Shown here piece by piece: positions 42,241 to 50,775 of a stretch of 64,000 nucleotides of DNA. Origin of the DNA: JAAXHB01 sp965214945 (GTDB lineage: Bacteria; Actinomycetota; Acidimicrobiia; Acidimicrobiales; Aldehydirespiratoraceae); assembly GCA_965214945.1 (NCBI GenBank), contig OZ244029.1:1860001-1924000 (forward strand). Direction: 5' to 3'. Each line of letters starts with the position of its first letter. Within the stretch, counting starts at the first letter, position 1. Under the pieces are notes generated by a model. The model did no database searches. It was given only the letters and a program-made list of their open reading frames with translations, and was not told the origin of the DNA. The position numbers were made by a program, and so were the translations under genes.

Positions 42241-43404
42241 TCAGCGGTCGCTCTCTGCAGTCTGGCCTGCCGGAGTGCTGCTCCCAGCATGCGCGCGCCG
42301 TTGGCCGAATTGCGGGATGATATGCCGCCCCATCAGCTCGATGGTCTGCATCACCTTGTGGTGGGGGATCTTGTACGGGTTGAACAGGCAGAACACGATG
42401 TCGCAGCCGGTGGCCTCATATGCCCGAAACATCTCAACGGCCCGGTCCACGTCACCGCACACACAGGCGTTGGCGTCCATCAGGTAGTCCATAGTGAGAT
42501 GTTCGATCGAGCCGTCCTCCACATGGTCAGCGGTCGTCGCCAGGTAATCGTAGGTGCCCAGCTCGGCCTCCATCTCGCGCAGCCACTGAGCGACTGAGCC
42601 GATAAGGCGGGCACCCGTCTTGGGGTACCACTCGAACGACTCGGTGGCGGTGTCGAGCGCCTCGGCGTTTGTGGGCGCTACGTTCACCATCGTGAAGCTT
42701 GCGGCCCTGTCGTTCACGAAATGGCCGATCGGCGCATGGCAATTCGCGATGCCCTTGCGGTAGATCCCGATGCGCCGGCCGAGTTCCTCAGGCGGAGTGC
42801 CCACCGAGAAGGACAGCAGACCAAGGCCGGCCTCGCCGATCATGCGGTGGCCTCCGTCTGAGCTGGTGGCCGCCCACAGCGGCGGATGGGGGCGCTGCAG
42901 CGGCTTCGGCAGCACCCGTCGGCGCGGCATCTTCCAATTGTCGCCGTCCCATTCCATCTCGTCGCTGGTCATGGCCGCGACGGTCATCTCTATGGCCTCT
43001 CGCCACATCGCGCGGGTGTCGCCGGGATGGATGCCAAAGCCCTCGAGCTCTAGGCGGGTGGCGGAGCGTCCAGTGCCCAACTCCACGCGCCCACCGGAAA
43101 GCAGGTCGAGCACGGCTACGGACTCAGCGGTGCGCACCGGGTGGTTGTAGGGCTTGGGCATCAGACGGACGCCGTAACCGAGCCGCAAGTTCTTCGTGAC
43201 CGCAGCCAGGTGGCCGTAGAGCACCTCAGGGTTGGAGCAGTGCGAGAACTCCTCCAGGAAGTGGTGCTCGACAGTCCAGACAGAGTGAAAGCCGACCTTG
43301 TCGCCGAGGCGCACCTGCTCGACGACTTCCTGGTAGGCGCGGTGCTCAGCTTCGGGCGTCCACGGTCTCGCTACCGGTATCTCATAGAACAATGCAAATT
43401 TCAC
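42241..43404 (-). CDS. LLM-class flavin/F420-dependent oxidoreductase
   Basis: 387 residues, GTG start with GGGAGAGG upstream. Luciferase-like barrel: HSVWTVEHHFLEEFSHCSNPEV near the N-terminus, LGYGVRLMPKPYNHPVRTAESVAVLDLLSGGRVELGTGRS, and PPLWAATSS. LLM proteins use FMN or F420; the motif HHF is common in the alkanal-monooxygenase-like group. The substrate is unknown. It precedes the thiolase in the same transcription unit. Confidence 0.9.
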   Translation of the reverse strand: MKFALFYEIPVARPWTPEAEHRAYQEVVEQVRLGDKVGFHSVWTVEHHFLEEFSHCSNPEVLYGHLAAVTKNLRLGYGVRLMPKPYNHPVRTAESVAVLDLLSGGRVELGTGRSATRLELEGFGIHPGDTRAMWREAIEMTVAAMTSDEMEWDGDNWKMPRRRVLPKPLQRPHPPLWAATSSDGGHRMIGEAGLGLLSFSVGTPPEELGRRIGIYRKGIANCHAPIGHFVNDRAASFTMVNVAPTNAEALDTATESFEWYPKTGARLIGSVAQWLREMEAELGTYDYLATTADHVEDGSIEHLTMDYLMDANACVCGDVDRAVEMFRAYEATGCDIVFCLFNPYKIPHHKVMQTIELMGRHIIPQFGQRRAHAGSSTPAGQTAESDR

Positions 43405-43595
43405 AGACCTCTCCCGTCTATCACCTTGTAGCTTGCCGGCCCGTCTCTTACCCCTGCCGGCTTGCTTTACAGCCTTGCCTTTCTGCCTCTAGGTGTAGCG
43501 CCGAGCGTCGGCGACCGGGCTGAGGCCCAAAGCGCTCTCTAACGCAACGGTCACTACGCCAGCTTGCGTCTAACGGCCCGAGATCCGGCGTGCGG

Positions 43596-44375
43596 TCAAA
43601 TCATCGGCTTGTGGCCGACGGTCGCGATGGACGTCGGGCTGATCATCGCGAACCCGGGCGCTCGCGCCTGAGCCAGCGCCGCGTCGCCGTCGGCGGCGGT
43701 CACCACGCCATACTCCACGAGCTTGGGGACGGCCCGCTCCAGCGCCAGGAACCACCACTCGCCGCCAGCCTCGCCGGGCCGCATCGTCCACACGTCGCCA
43801 ACCACGCTCAGGCGCTCCAGTCCCAGATCGCGCAGCCAGCCCAGCACCCGCACCCCCACGTTGGGGTCGCGCCATTCGTCGTGCGCCGCACCCGCCACGA
43901 TGCGGTGAATCGTCGCGTAGGGCTCAGGCAGGGTCTGCTCGACGAACTCGAGCATCGCCCCGTCCTCTATCGCCAGCACTCCCCCTGGCCGCAGGGCCGC
44001 GCACAGCCTGCCCAGAGCGGCCTCCCGCTCAGGCAGGTGCTGGATCACCGCCCGTGCGTGTATTAGGTCGTATCCGCCTTCGGCCAGAGGGTCTTCGGTG
44101 ATGTCGTGCTGCAGCACGTCCACGTTGCGGGGCATTTCGGCATGGAAGCGCAGATCGACGTCGGTGGAGGTGACGCGGCCCTCGGCGCCGACGCGCTCGG
44201 CGAGCCAGGCCGACACGCTCCCGTTGCCGGCCCCGACTTCTAGCACATGCATCCCGGCTGCGACGCCGGCCTCTTCCAGCAAGGCGAAAGTGCGCGGGTC
44301 GCGCGCCTCAGCCAGCATGTCGAGTCGCACTCGCTCGATATCTATTTCATGATTTTGAACTTTATAATGTGACAT
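43596..44375 (-). CDS. Class I SAM-dependent methyltransferase
   Basis: 259 residues. SAM-binding motif I VLEVGAGNGSVSAWLAERV (near 44-62), acidic TSTDVDLRF, DLIHARAVIQHLPERE for motif IV, and PGGVLAIEDGAM. The second half is a variable substrate domain with no recognised signature. Metabolite methyltransferase, specificity unknown. The start ATG lies at the edge of a low-G+C tract. Confidence 0.85.
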   Translation of the reverse strand: MSHYKVQNHEIDIERVRLDMLAEARDPRTFALLEEAGVAAGMHVLEVGAGNGSVSAWLAERVGAEGRVTSTDVDLRFHAEMPRNVDVLQHDITEDPLAEGGYDLIHARAVIQHLPEREAALGRLCAALRPGGVLAIEDGAMLEFVEQTLPEPYATIHRIVAGAAHDEWRDPNVGVRVLGWLRDLGLERLSVVGDVWTMRPGEAGGEWWFLALERAVPKLVEYGVVTAADGDAALAQARAPGFAMISPTSIATVGHKPMI

Positions 44376-44960
44376 TCTGCTCCTATCCGCGAGACATAGT
44401 CAACATGAGTCTGTGACATGTCTCAAAGAAACCAGCATGGCACAGACAAACATCCGTAGCACACAATGAACGCAGGAGCAAAGGCAGCAGGCAGAGTGGA
44501 CGGACTTCTCTTACTTCACACCAACAAGTTCTAGCAGCACAAGTGAAGTCTCAGGCCGAAGAACTTGTATCCGATGTTCAGAATGCAGATTCTGTTGCTC
44601 ACATGTCAGACGATCTTCTCAAGTATAGGCCTGGCAAATTCTCCTGTCTTGCCCGCCAACTTACACGATCATCAACCTGCATACACGATCATCAACCTGC
44701 ATAATGATGTGCTGACGCTGTACCTCATTGCCATACCTGCTGACGACAGCGTTCCAATCACACACACTTCAGCATTTGAAAAAACGAGGCCAAGGAGCCC
44801 GTGACCCTGGAAACGGTACAGATATCGGTGACTGGCTAATCCTTATCCCCTTGAACTAGATACACCATAGTCGATTTGCCAGATGATTCGCATCACTATA
44901 TGATGCACCTTAACTGACCGATGATCAACAGGATTCGGACGACAAGAAAATTGTTTCAAG
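44376..44960. other. A/T-rich intergenic tract between divergent genes
   Basis: About 585 bp with clearly lower G+C than its neighbours (near half in the lines I counted). A 79-codon open frame at 44565-44804 has no family resemblance and unlike codon use, and is not called. It contains a 20-bp perfect tandem repeat and an inverted repeat CAGAAT/ATTCTG (44579-44594). It holds the promoter of the acyl-CoA dehydrogenase gene and presumably that of the methyltransferase gene. Confidence 0.6.
44663..44702. repeat. Perfect 20-bp tandem repeat
   Basis: acacgatcatcaacctgcat at 44663-44682 and 44683-44702, within the A/T-rich tract. Confidence 0.95.
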
Positions 44961-44984
44961 TTGATCCGCAGCCTGTGCTATAGT
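44955..44984 (+). promoter_or_regulatory. Candidate promoter of the acyl-CoA dehydrogenase gene
   Basis: TTCAAG (44955-44960), 18-bp spacer, TATAGT (44979-44984). It overlaps an in-frame TTG at 44961, which argues that the true start is downstream. Confidence 0.4.
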
Positions 44985-45035
44985 GGCACACAGCTAACCG
45001 CTCAAGCTCATATCTCAGCCATCCGAGCCTCATCC

Positions 45036-46292
45036 GTGAACACTAAAACCAAACAGCACGCGGCCCGCTTGGGAGAAGCCCATCCAGGCGACACGCCTGA
45101 GCAGGCAGAGTTCCGGGCCAAGGCGAGGGCGTGGCACGACCGTCATGCCACGCCGCGCTGCGGCGATGACCTGTGGAAGATCCCGATGTACGCGGAGGCA
45201 TCGCGTGCTCTCGAGTCTTTCGAGAGCGGCAGATCCTGGCAGCGCACGCTCTGGGAGCACGGCTGGGCCGGGCTGTCCTGGCCGAGCGAGTACGGCGGAG
45301 GCGGGGGCGAGCCGTGGCAGACGGGAATCTTCGGCGAGGTCGCGGCCGGCTATGAGGAATGGCCAGGCTTCGTCGGCTCGACGATCGCGATGCTGGGGCC
45401 CACCCTGCTGCACCACGGTTCCGAGCGGCAAAAGCGCTATTTCGTGCCTCGGCTGCTGTCGGGCGAGCTGGCCTTCTGCCAGCTTTTCAGCGAACCAGGC
45501 GCGGGCAGCGATCTGGCGGGGCTCGCCACACGAGCCGTGCTCGACGGCGACGAGTTTGTGGTCGACGGCCAGAAGGTGTGGAACTCCCAGGCTCAGTTCT
45601 GCGATTGGGGGTTCATGCTGGTGCGCACCGATCCCGCCGCTCCCAAGCACCGAGGCATCACGTTCCTGCTGGTGGACATGACCACACCGGGAATCGAGAC
45701 CCGACCTCTGGTGCAGATGAACGGAGCGGCGCACTTCAATGAGGTTTTCTTCAGCGGCGTGCGCGTGCCGGTGGCCAACGTGGTCGGCGACTTAAACAGC
45801 GGCTGGGGGCCAGCGCGCACTGTATTGATGAACGAATCTGCGTTCATCGGTGACCGAAAAGGCGCCAGCACCGTGGCGAGCCTGGCGGAGTTGGCGCGCC
45901 GCGGCGGTCGGCTCGGCGACCCGCTGGTGCGACAGCGCCTGGCCGACATCTGGGCCCGCGAGAGGATGCAGAACTGGATGGGCGAGTCGATACAGGACTC
46001 TGTTCGGCGCCGCGAGACGCCTGCGATCGACCCCGGCGTCATGAAGCTGTTCGCGGCGGAGACCAAGCGGCGTAGCGGCGAGCTGGCGGCCGCGGTAGGC
46101 GGCTTAGGAGTGCTGGCAGACGACGATGCGGCGTCTCGCTGGGCGCGCTTAGAACTGATGGGCCGCTTTTCGATCTCCATCGGTGGAGGCACCAACGAGG
46201 TGATGCGCAACAACGTCGGCGAGCGGGCGCTGGGCCTTCCCCGAGAACCACGGATTGACAAGGACATCGCCTGGCGCGATATCCCCCGCTGA
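45036..46292 (+). CDS. Acyl-CoA dehydrogenase family protein
   Basis: 418 residues from the GTG at 45036; an upstream TTG at 44961 lies in the promoter. N-terminal all-helical part (EQAEFRAKARAWHDRH, GWAGLSWPSEYGGGG), middle motif CQLFSEPGAGSDLAGLATRA and DGQKVWNSQAQFCDWG, and a C-terminal FSISIGGGTNEVMRNNVGERALGLPREPR. It introduces a double bond into an acyl-CoA with FAD. This is the FadE17/FadE28-like architecture common in actinobacterial sterol catabolism, but the substrate is unknown. Confidence 0.92.
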   Translation: MNTKTKQHAARLGEAHPGDTPEQAEFRAKARAWHDRHATPRCGDDLWKIPMYAEASRALESFESGRSWQRTLWEHGWAGLSWPSEYGGGGGEPWQTGIFGEVAAGYEEWPGFVGSTIAMLGPTLLHHGSERQKRYFVPRLLSGELAFCQLFSEPGAGSDLAGLATRAVLDGDEFVVDGQKVWNSQAQFCDWGFMLVRTDPAAPKHRGITFLLVDMTTPGIETRPLVQMNGAAHFNEVFFSGVRVPVANVVGDLNSGWGPARTVLMNESAFIGDRKGASTVASLAELARRGGRLGDPLVRQRLADIWARERMQNWMGESIQDSVRRRETPAIDPGVMKLFAAETKRRSGELAAAVGGLGVLADDDAASRWARLELMGRFSISIGGGTNEVMRNNVGERALGLPREPRIDKDIAWRDIPR

Positions 46293-46302
46293 CCGGCGAG
46301 CA

Positions 46303-46412
46303 CGCCGCTGTTCGGCAGACGGACTGTTGTCAGCCGGCCGTTCGGTGTCGGGCATCCACAGGTCGCGTGCGCGGGCGCCGCTGTTCGGCAGACGGACTGT
46401 TGTCAGCCGGCC
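46303..46412. repeat. 37-bp perfect direct repeat at a convergent junction
   Basis: 46303-46339 and 46376-46412 are identical over 37 bp with a 73-bp period, in the spacer between the acyl-CoA dehydrogenase and aspartate dehydrogenase stops. Each contains ccgctgttcggcagacgg with imperfect self-complementarity, but I see no terminator. Confidence 0.95.
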
Positions 46413-46458
46413 CGGACTGGGGGTGTCCGAGCCCGCCGGGCCGCATTCTTTACGCAAT

Positions 46459-47244
46459 TCACGGGAACGTCATCGCCGCGTCTGCGGTTCGGAGCGCGTG
46501 AACGATGCTGTACGCGGTCAGCATCGACGTCTTGGGATTGTCGGCGGAGGCCCGCCCGGCCATCTCCACGGTGAGGCGGCCGCAGCGCCCGTCGGCCTCA
46601 ATCCGGCCGACGTTGCCGGTCAGAGCTGGATCGGCGACAAGTTCAACGCGCGTGCGTTCCAAACCCAGCCCGGCGAGAGCGATGGTGACGGCCAGGTTGG
46701 CGTTTTTGGGGTAGAGCCTCGCGGCCTCGGCCGCGCCGCCCGAATAGATCACGGTCCTCTCGGTGAGTGAGCCGAGGCGGAACTCGTCTTGCGCGGGTGT
46801 GCCCAGCCAGGCGCGAGGCGGCTTAGACGACGTGTACCTCACCGAGTGGAGTCCGCCTTCTCGCAGCGCAAGCAGTCCGTCGAGCCCGGCAGTGGCACCG
46901 GAGGGCAGCAGTATCCGGGCACCAGAGCGGCGCGCAGTTTCGCACATGCGGTCAAAGAGGCGCTGATCGGCGAAGGCGCCGACGGATATCACCAACAGGT
47001 CGAGGCCGTTTGACAGCACCACCTCCCCGTACTCGCGCACTGCGCCCTGGCCGGCACATTCCACCACTGTGTGAGGACCTGTGTCACAGAGCTCGCCCAC
47101 CGAGGTCACAACGGCGGCGCCCGACATAGCGTGGCGGGCGGACTCCAGACGCCCGGGCCTAACCATCACAGCAGCCACCGGCACCTCCGCAGCGACGACC
47201 CTGCCGATCGCTCCGTATCCGATCATTGCGATGGATGCTGTCAT
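46459..47244 (-). CDS. nadX: L-aspartate dehydrogenase
   Basis: 261 residues. N-terminal Rossmann GYGAIGRVVAAEV, VVECAGQGAVREYGEVVL, LLPSGATAGLDGLLALREGG, SSKPPRAWLGTPA, and the conserved YPKNANLAVTIALAGLGLERTRVELVADP. The enzyme oxidises aspartate to iminoaspartate, which can feed NAD synthesis, or works in reverse. No nadA or nadC is adjacent. Homoserine dehydrogenase relatives lack these motifs. Confidence 0.9.
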   Translation of the reverse strand: MTASIAMIGYGAIGRVVAAEVPVAAVMVRPGRLESARHAMSGAAVVTSVGELCDTGPHTVVECAGQGAVREYGEVVLSNGLDLLVISVGAFADQRLFDRMCETARRSGARILLPSGATAGLDGLLALREGGLHSVRYTSSKPPRAWLGTPAQDEFRLGSLTERTVIYSGGAAEAARLYPKNANLAVTIALAGLGLERTRVELVADPALTGNVGRIEADGRCGRLTVEMAGRASADNPKTSMLTAYSIVHALRTADAAMTFP

Positions 47245-47393
47245 CTGCGGACCCCAATCCCAGGCCGTAGCCTTCTGCGCTCGGCCAGCGAGACGTCCCG
47301 CAAGAGTACGCTCACTGCCCGCCTAACGGGGCACTCCCCCCTTGAACGTTGATCGGCACCGGTTGATCGGGCTACCGGCTCCGGTCGTCATGG

Positions 47394-48098
47394 CTAGTGG
47401 TCTTGCAGTATGATGGCTTCCACGGCCGCCACACGTTCTGAGAGGCTGGAGATGTCGGCTCGAACGGCTCTGACATCGTCGCTCAGGCGTGCGATGCTGG
47501 CGTCCTGCCTGTCCAAACGCTCATTGACTGCCTCGAATCTCGTGTCCATCAGCTGGGCGAGGCTGCTGATCCGGCCGTCGATGCGGGCTTCTAAACCGCT
47601 AATCCGGCCGTCTAAACCGCTGATCCGGCTTTCGGTGTGGGCTTCTAGGCTGCTGATCCGATCGTCGATGCGAGCTTCTAAACCGCTAATCCGATCGTCG
47701 ATGCGAGCTTCTAGGCCGCTGATTTGGCTTTCGGTGTGGGCTTTGAGGTCGCCGGTAATGGTGTTATAGACTGAGAGCAGCACCAACAGGGTGCCTGCCA
47801 GAGCGCCGAGCTTGGCCAGCCAGTGTGAGAGCGCCCGTGTTGCCAGGTTCGCAATCTTGTCGGCGGCTGTCTTCTCGGGCGGCGCGTCTTGACGCGCTAC
47901 CGCGGCTTCAGCCGTCTCGACGTCTGATTGGCAATCACCCGGATCGGCAGCAGCAGCCTTTTGCATGCTAGTCGGTGATGTTGCTGCAGTTTCCATATGT
48001 TTCATTATATTCGCATCAACAGCTGCTCGCTCGCTCTGCGTCAGCAGCGGGGTGTCGACGATAGGCGGCTGCCTGTGCTTGTCACCGTCATCTGGCAT
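47394..48098 (-). CDS. Membrane-anchored hendecad coiled-coil protein
   Basis: 234 residues. N-terminal Ala/Asp-rich segment, one membrane helix about 97-114 (LGALAGTLLVLLSVYNTI), then tandem 11-residue units (ISGLEARIDDR, ISGLEARIDDR, ISSLEAHTESR, a shortened ISGLDGR, ISGLEARIDGR, ISSLAQLMDTR), and a closing heptad coil (FEAVNERLDRQDASIARLSDDVRAVRADISSLSERVAAVEAI). It resembles mobile-element or bdr-like coiled-coil proteins only in shape. Function unknown. The start could be at an internal ATG (48005). Confidence 0.65.
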   Translation of the reverse strand: MPDDGDKHRQPPIVDTPLLTQSERAAVDANIMKHMETAATSPTSMQKAAAADPGDCQSDVETAEAAVARQDAPPEKTAADKIANLATRALSHWLAKLGALAGTLLVLLSVYNTITGDLKAHTESQISGLEARIDDRISGLEARIDDRISSLEAHTESRISGLDGRISGLEARIDGRISSLAQLMDTRFEAVNERLDRQDASIARLSDDVRAVRADISSLSERVAAVEAIILQDH

Positions 48099-48183
48099 AT
48101 CACAACCGCCAACGTCCAGCCCGCTTACTCACCCTTAAGACCATCAACCCTTGGAACCGATCATCTAATGTGGAGTACTAGTC

Positions 48184-49356
48184 GTGCGGACCTGGTACTC
48201 CGAGGATCAAGAAGCCATCGACAGCGCCTTCGACGCTTTTTTCGAGGCCGAGTCGCCCCTGAGCAGGGTGCGGTCTTCGGCCCGGCTTGGCTTCGATCCT
48301 GATCTGTGGGCTGAACTGGCCGGCATCGGCGGGCCGGGAATGGCCCTGGCCGAGGCCCACGGGGGCGCCGACGCCACGCTGACGGACCTCGCAGTGGTGA
48401 TCCGCCAAATGGGTCGCCATCTGGCTCCCGTGCCGCTCATCGAGCACGCGGTGGCATCCAGGCTGCTGGCCGCTGTCTCCGGAGCGGTTCCCGACAGCGG
48501 TTCCCGGCTCGGTCCGAGCTTGCCATGCTTGCTGACCGATCTGGCCTCTGGAGAGAGGATCGCCACGCTGACCTTGCGCCCGGTCGCCTCGCCTCCACCC
48601 CTCACCGGAGTTCCTGCCGCCCCGGATCCCCCTGCCAAGAGGACTGCCCCGGTCGCCTCGGATCCATCCGCCGCAGGCACGCGTCCGGCTGCTCTGGACT
48701 CCTCTGCCAGTCGGTGGGCCCGGCTCGTGCCGGCTGGGGCGGTAGCCAGCGCCGTTGTGGGGTTCGACGGCACTGATCTCGTCCTCGACCTGTCTGAGCC
48801 TCCCGGAGCCGCCGCCCCCAACACGGCGGACTTGCCGCTTGCCGACCGCGACCTCACAGCCGCCGCCGTCATCGCATCCGGCCCGCCCGCTGCCCGGCGC
48901 TGGGCGCGGGCCCGGGCCGAGTGGCAGGCTCTGATGGCCGTGGCCTGCTGCGGCCTCGCAGGCCGGGCTCTCGAGATCGGGGTCGCCTACGTGATGCAGC
49001 GCCACCAGTTCGGCGTGCCGATCGGATCGTTTCAAGCTGTCCAGCACGGTCTGGCCGAGGCTTCTGTCCGGTGCGAGGGTGGGCGGCTGCTGGCGCACCG
49101 GGCGGTTTGGGCCACCAGCACCGGGCAGCCCGACGGTCCCCGCCTGGCGGCAATGGCTTTGCTGTTCTGCGCCGAAGCGTCCCGTTTCACCACCGACCGG
49201 GTGCTCCAGTACCACGGCGGCTACGGCTACAGCGAGGAGTTCGATGTCCAGCTCTACTACCGCCGGGCTGCGGGCTGGCCGCTCCAGCTCGGCCAGCCCG
49301 CCGACTTGATGTCCGAGCTAGCCGACCGAGAACTCGAACCCCAAGCAGCGGCGTAA
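48184..49356 (+). CDS. Acyl-CoA dehydrogenase-like protein
   Basis: 390 residues, GTG start with GGAG upstream. The C-terminal domain is recognisable (WARARAEWQALMAVACCGLAGRALEIGVAYVMQRHQFGVPIGSFQAVQHGLAEASVRCEG, LQYHGGYGYSEEFDVQLYYRRAA); the N-terminal and middle parts are shortened and contain a Pro/Ala-rich low-complexity insert (VASPPPLTGVPAAPDPPAK and repeats of APVASDPSA). These FadE-like partners often form heteromers with an adjacent subunit, here the next gene. It overlaps the following mini-ORF (TAATG). Confidence 0.85.
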   Translation: MRTWYSEDQEAIDSAFDAFFEAESPLSRVRSSARLGFDPDLWAELAGIGGPGMALAEAHGGADATLTDLAVVIRQMGRHLAPVPLIEHAVASRLLAAVSGAVPDSGSRLGPSLPCLLTDLASGERIATLTLRPVASPPPLTGVPAAPDPPAKRTAPVASDPSAAGTRPAALDSSASRWARLVPAGAVASAVVGFDGTDLVLDLSEPPGAAAPNTADLPLADRDLTAAAVIASGPPAARRWARARAEWQALMAVACCGLAGRALEIGVAYVMQRHQFGVPIGSFQAVQHGLAEASVRCEGGRLLAHRAVWATSTGQPDGPRLAAMALLFCAEASRFTTDRVLQYHGGYGYSEEFDVQLYYRRAAGWPLQLGQPADLMSELADRELEPQAAA

Positions 49357-49415
49357 TGGACTTCTCCCTGGCACCCGAAGCCGAGAACCCCGGCACTCAC
49401 AGACACGGCCGATAA
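49356..49415 (+). CDS. 19-codon mini-ORF resembling the next gene's N-terminus
   Basis: The ATG shares its A with the upstream stop TAA (TAATG), and its own TAA shares an A with the next ATG in the same way. The peptide starts MDFSLAPEAE against MDFSMPPEAE of the following gene, with a 59-bp period. Differences are mostly synonymous (GAC/GAT, TTC/TTT, TCC/TCT). It could be a duplicated junction used for coupled reinitiation, or the remnant of a lost acyl-CoA dehydrogenase gene. Confidence 0.45.
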   Translation: MDFSLAPEAENPGTHRHGR

Positions 49416-50581
49416 TGGATTTTTCTATGCCGCCCGAAGCCGAGGAGTTCCGCCTTCGTGTGCGGGAGTTCCTGACGCGAAACCTCACAGAGGAGATGAT
49501 CGAAGCTACCCGCGACGGTACCGTCCACTCCCCCGCCCTGCACCGGGCCATGGCCGAGCAGGGCTGGCTGTCGGGGGCGGTGCCGGCCGAGCTGGGCGGC
49601 GGCGGCATGGATCCGGTCGAGCTGTGCGTGCTGGTGGAGGAGCTCCAGCTCCATCGAGCCCCGATGGACGCCCTGGGCGTGGCCATCGTGACCGTCTCGA
49701 TGATCCTCGAGCACGGCAACGACCACCTACGCGACACGGTCGTCCCACAGCTGCTGTCGGGCCGGGCCCTGGGATGCTTCGGCTACAGCGAGCCCGAGTC
49801 GGGCTCAGACGTGGCCGCGGCCCGCACCCGGGCCGTCCGCGACGGCGACGAGTGGGTAATAGACGGGACGAAGATGTGGACGACCATGGCCCACATCGCC
49901 GACTACGTGCTGCTGCTCACCCGCACCAACCCGGACGTGGCCAAACACGGCGGCCTCACCTTCTTCGTCGTCCCCCTCGACACGCCCGGCATCGAGATCC
50001 GGCCCGTTGAGACGATGGGTATCGAGCGCTCCAACGCCACGTTCTACGACGGTGTCCGCTTGGGCGACCAGTGGCGCCTGGGCGAGATCGACGGGGGTTG
50101 GCAGGTGATGAAGACGGCGCTGAAATACGAACGAGGCATCGCCGGCGGCCAGTTCCCTTCGCCGCCGGTCATCGAAGCCGCTATCGACTGGGCGGGCCAG
50201 ACCCGGGGCCCCGACGGCCGGCGCCGCATCGACAGCGATGAGGTTCGACGCAGGCTGGTTTGGGCCCTGATCGACGTGGAGGTGAGCCGCAGCTTCACCT
50301 ACCATACCGCGGCCCTGGCCTCAAAGGGGGTCATGTTCGGGGTGGAGGGGTCAATGACCAAACTGTTCGCTTCGGAGGCCTACAAGAAACACTGCTCGTG
50401 GTTCCTCGACTTGATGGGCGCCGAAGGGCTGCGCACCAGCGACGACGCCGAAGCCCACCTGGGCGGGCGCATCGAGGAGAACTTCCGCCACGCTCCGGTG
50501 ACCACCATCTACGGGGGCACCAGCGAGATCAACCGCAACGTCGTGGCCGAGGTGCACTTGGGCCTGCCCCGAGCCCGCTGA
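49415..50581 (+). CDS. Acyl-CoA dehydrogenase
   Basis: 388 residues starting MDFSMPPEAEEFRLRVREFL. Full three-domain architecture: GWLSGAVPAELGGGG, CFGYSEPESGSDVAAARTRA, DGTKMWTTMAHIADYVLLLTRT, and the C-terminal IYGGTSEINRNVVAEVHLGLPRAR. It probably pairs with the shortened paralogue encoded directly upstream, the usual alpha2-beta2 arrangement in actinobacterial sterol or cyclic-acid catabolism. Substrate unknown. Confidence 0.93.
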   Translation: MDFSMPPEAEEFRLRVREFLTRNLTEEMIEATRDGTVHSPALHRAMAEQGWLSGAVPAELGGGGMDPVELCVLVEELQLHRAPMDALGVAIVTVSMILEHGNDHLRDTVVPQLLSGRALGCFGYSEPESGSDVAAARTRAVRDGDEWVIDGTKMWTTMAHIADYVLLLTRTNPDVAKHGGLTFFVVPLDTPGIEIRPVETMGIERSNATFYDGVRLGDQWRLGEIDGGWQVMKTALKYERGIAGGQFPSPPVIEAAIDWAGQTRGPDGRRRIDSDEVRRRLVWALIDVEVSRSFTYHTAALASKGVMFGVEGSMTKLFASEAYKKHCSWFLDLMGAEGLRTSDDAEAHLGGRIEENFRHAPVTTIYGGTSEINRNVVAEVHLGLPRAR

Positions 50582-50614
50582 CTGCCTGATAGCTCCGGTA
50601 GCCTTGCGGCCCGC

Positions 50615-50691
50615 CGGGGTGTGGCGCAGCTTGGCAGCGCGCCTGCTTTGGGAGCAGGAGGTCGCCGGTTCAAATCCGGCCGCCCCGACCA
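50615..50691 (+). tRNA. tRNA-Pro (anticodon TGG)
   Basis: 77 nt including encoded CCA (50689-50691). The acceptor arms CGGGGTG and CGCCCCG pair with one G-T. The anticodon stem CCTGC/GCAGG encloses TTTGGGA with TGG at 50649-50651; the T arm is GCCGG-TTCAAAT-CCGGC. It stands alone between two genes on the same strand. Confidence 0.95.
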
Positions 50692-50775
50692 CCGCGATGC
50701 CATGATTCAACTTCACGACGTCAAAACCAGGAGCAACCCGGACCGCACCTTCCGAACTCCACCCGTTCCGAAGGC

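Noticed and set aside
44565..44804. 79-codon open frame in the A/T-rich tract
   Set aside because: No ribosome binding site, no domain, and part of it translates the 20-bp tandem repeat.
47550..47740. Regularly spaced 33-bp repeats, possible CRISPR
   Set aside because: They are in-frame coding units with no unique spacers; they encode the hendecad coiled coil.
48178..49215. 345-codon open frame on the minus strand
   Set aside because: Antisense to the acyl-CoA dehydrogenase-like gene; Gly/Arg/Pro-rich with no domain, an artefact of high G+C.
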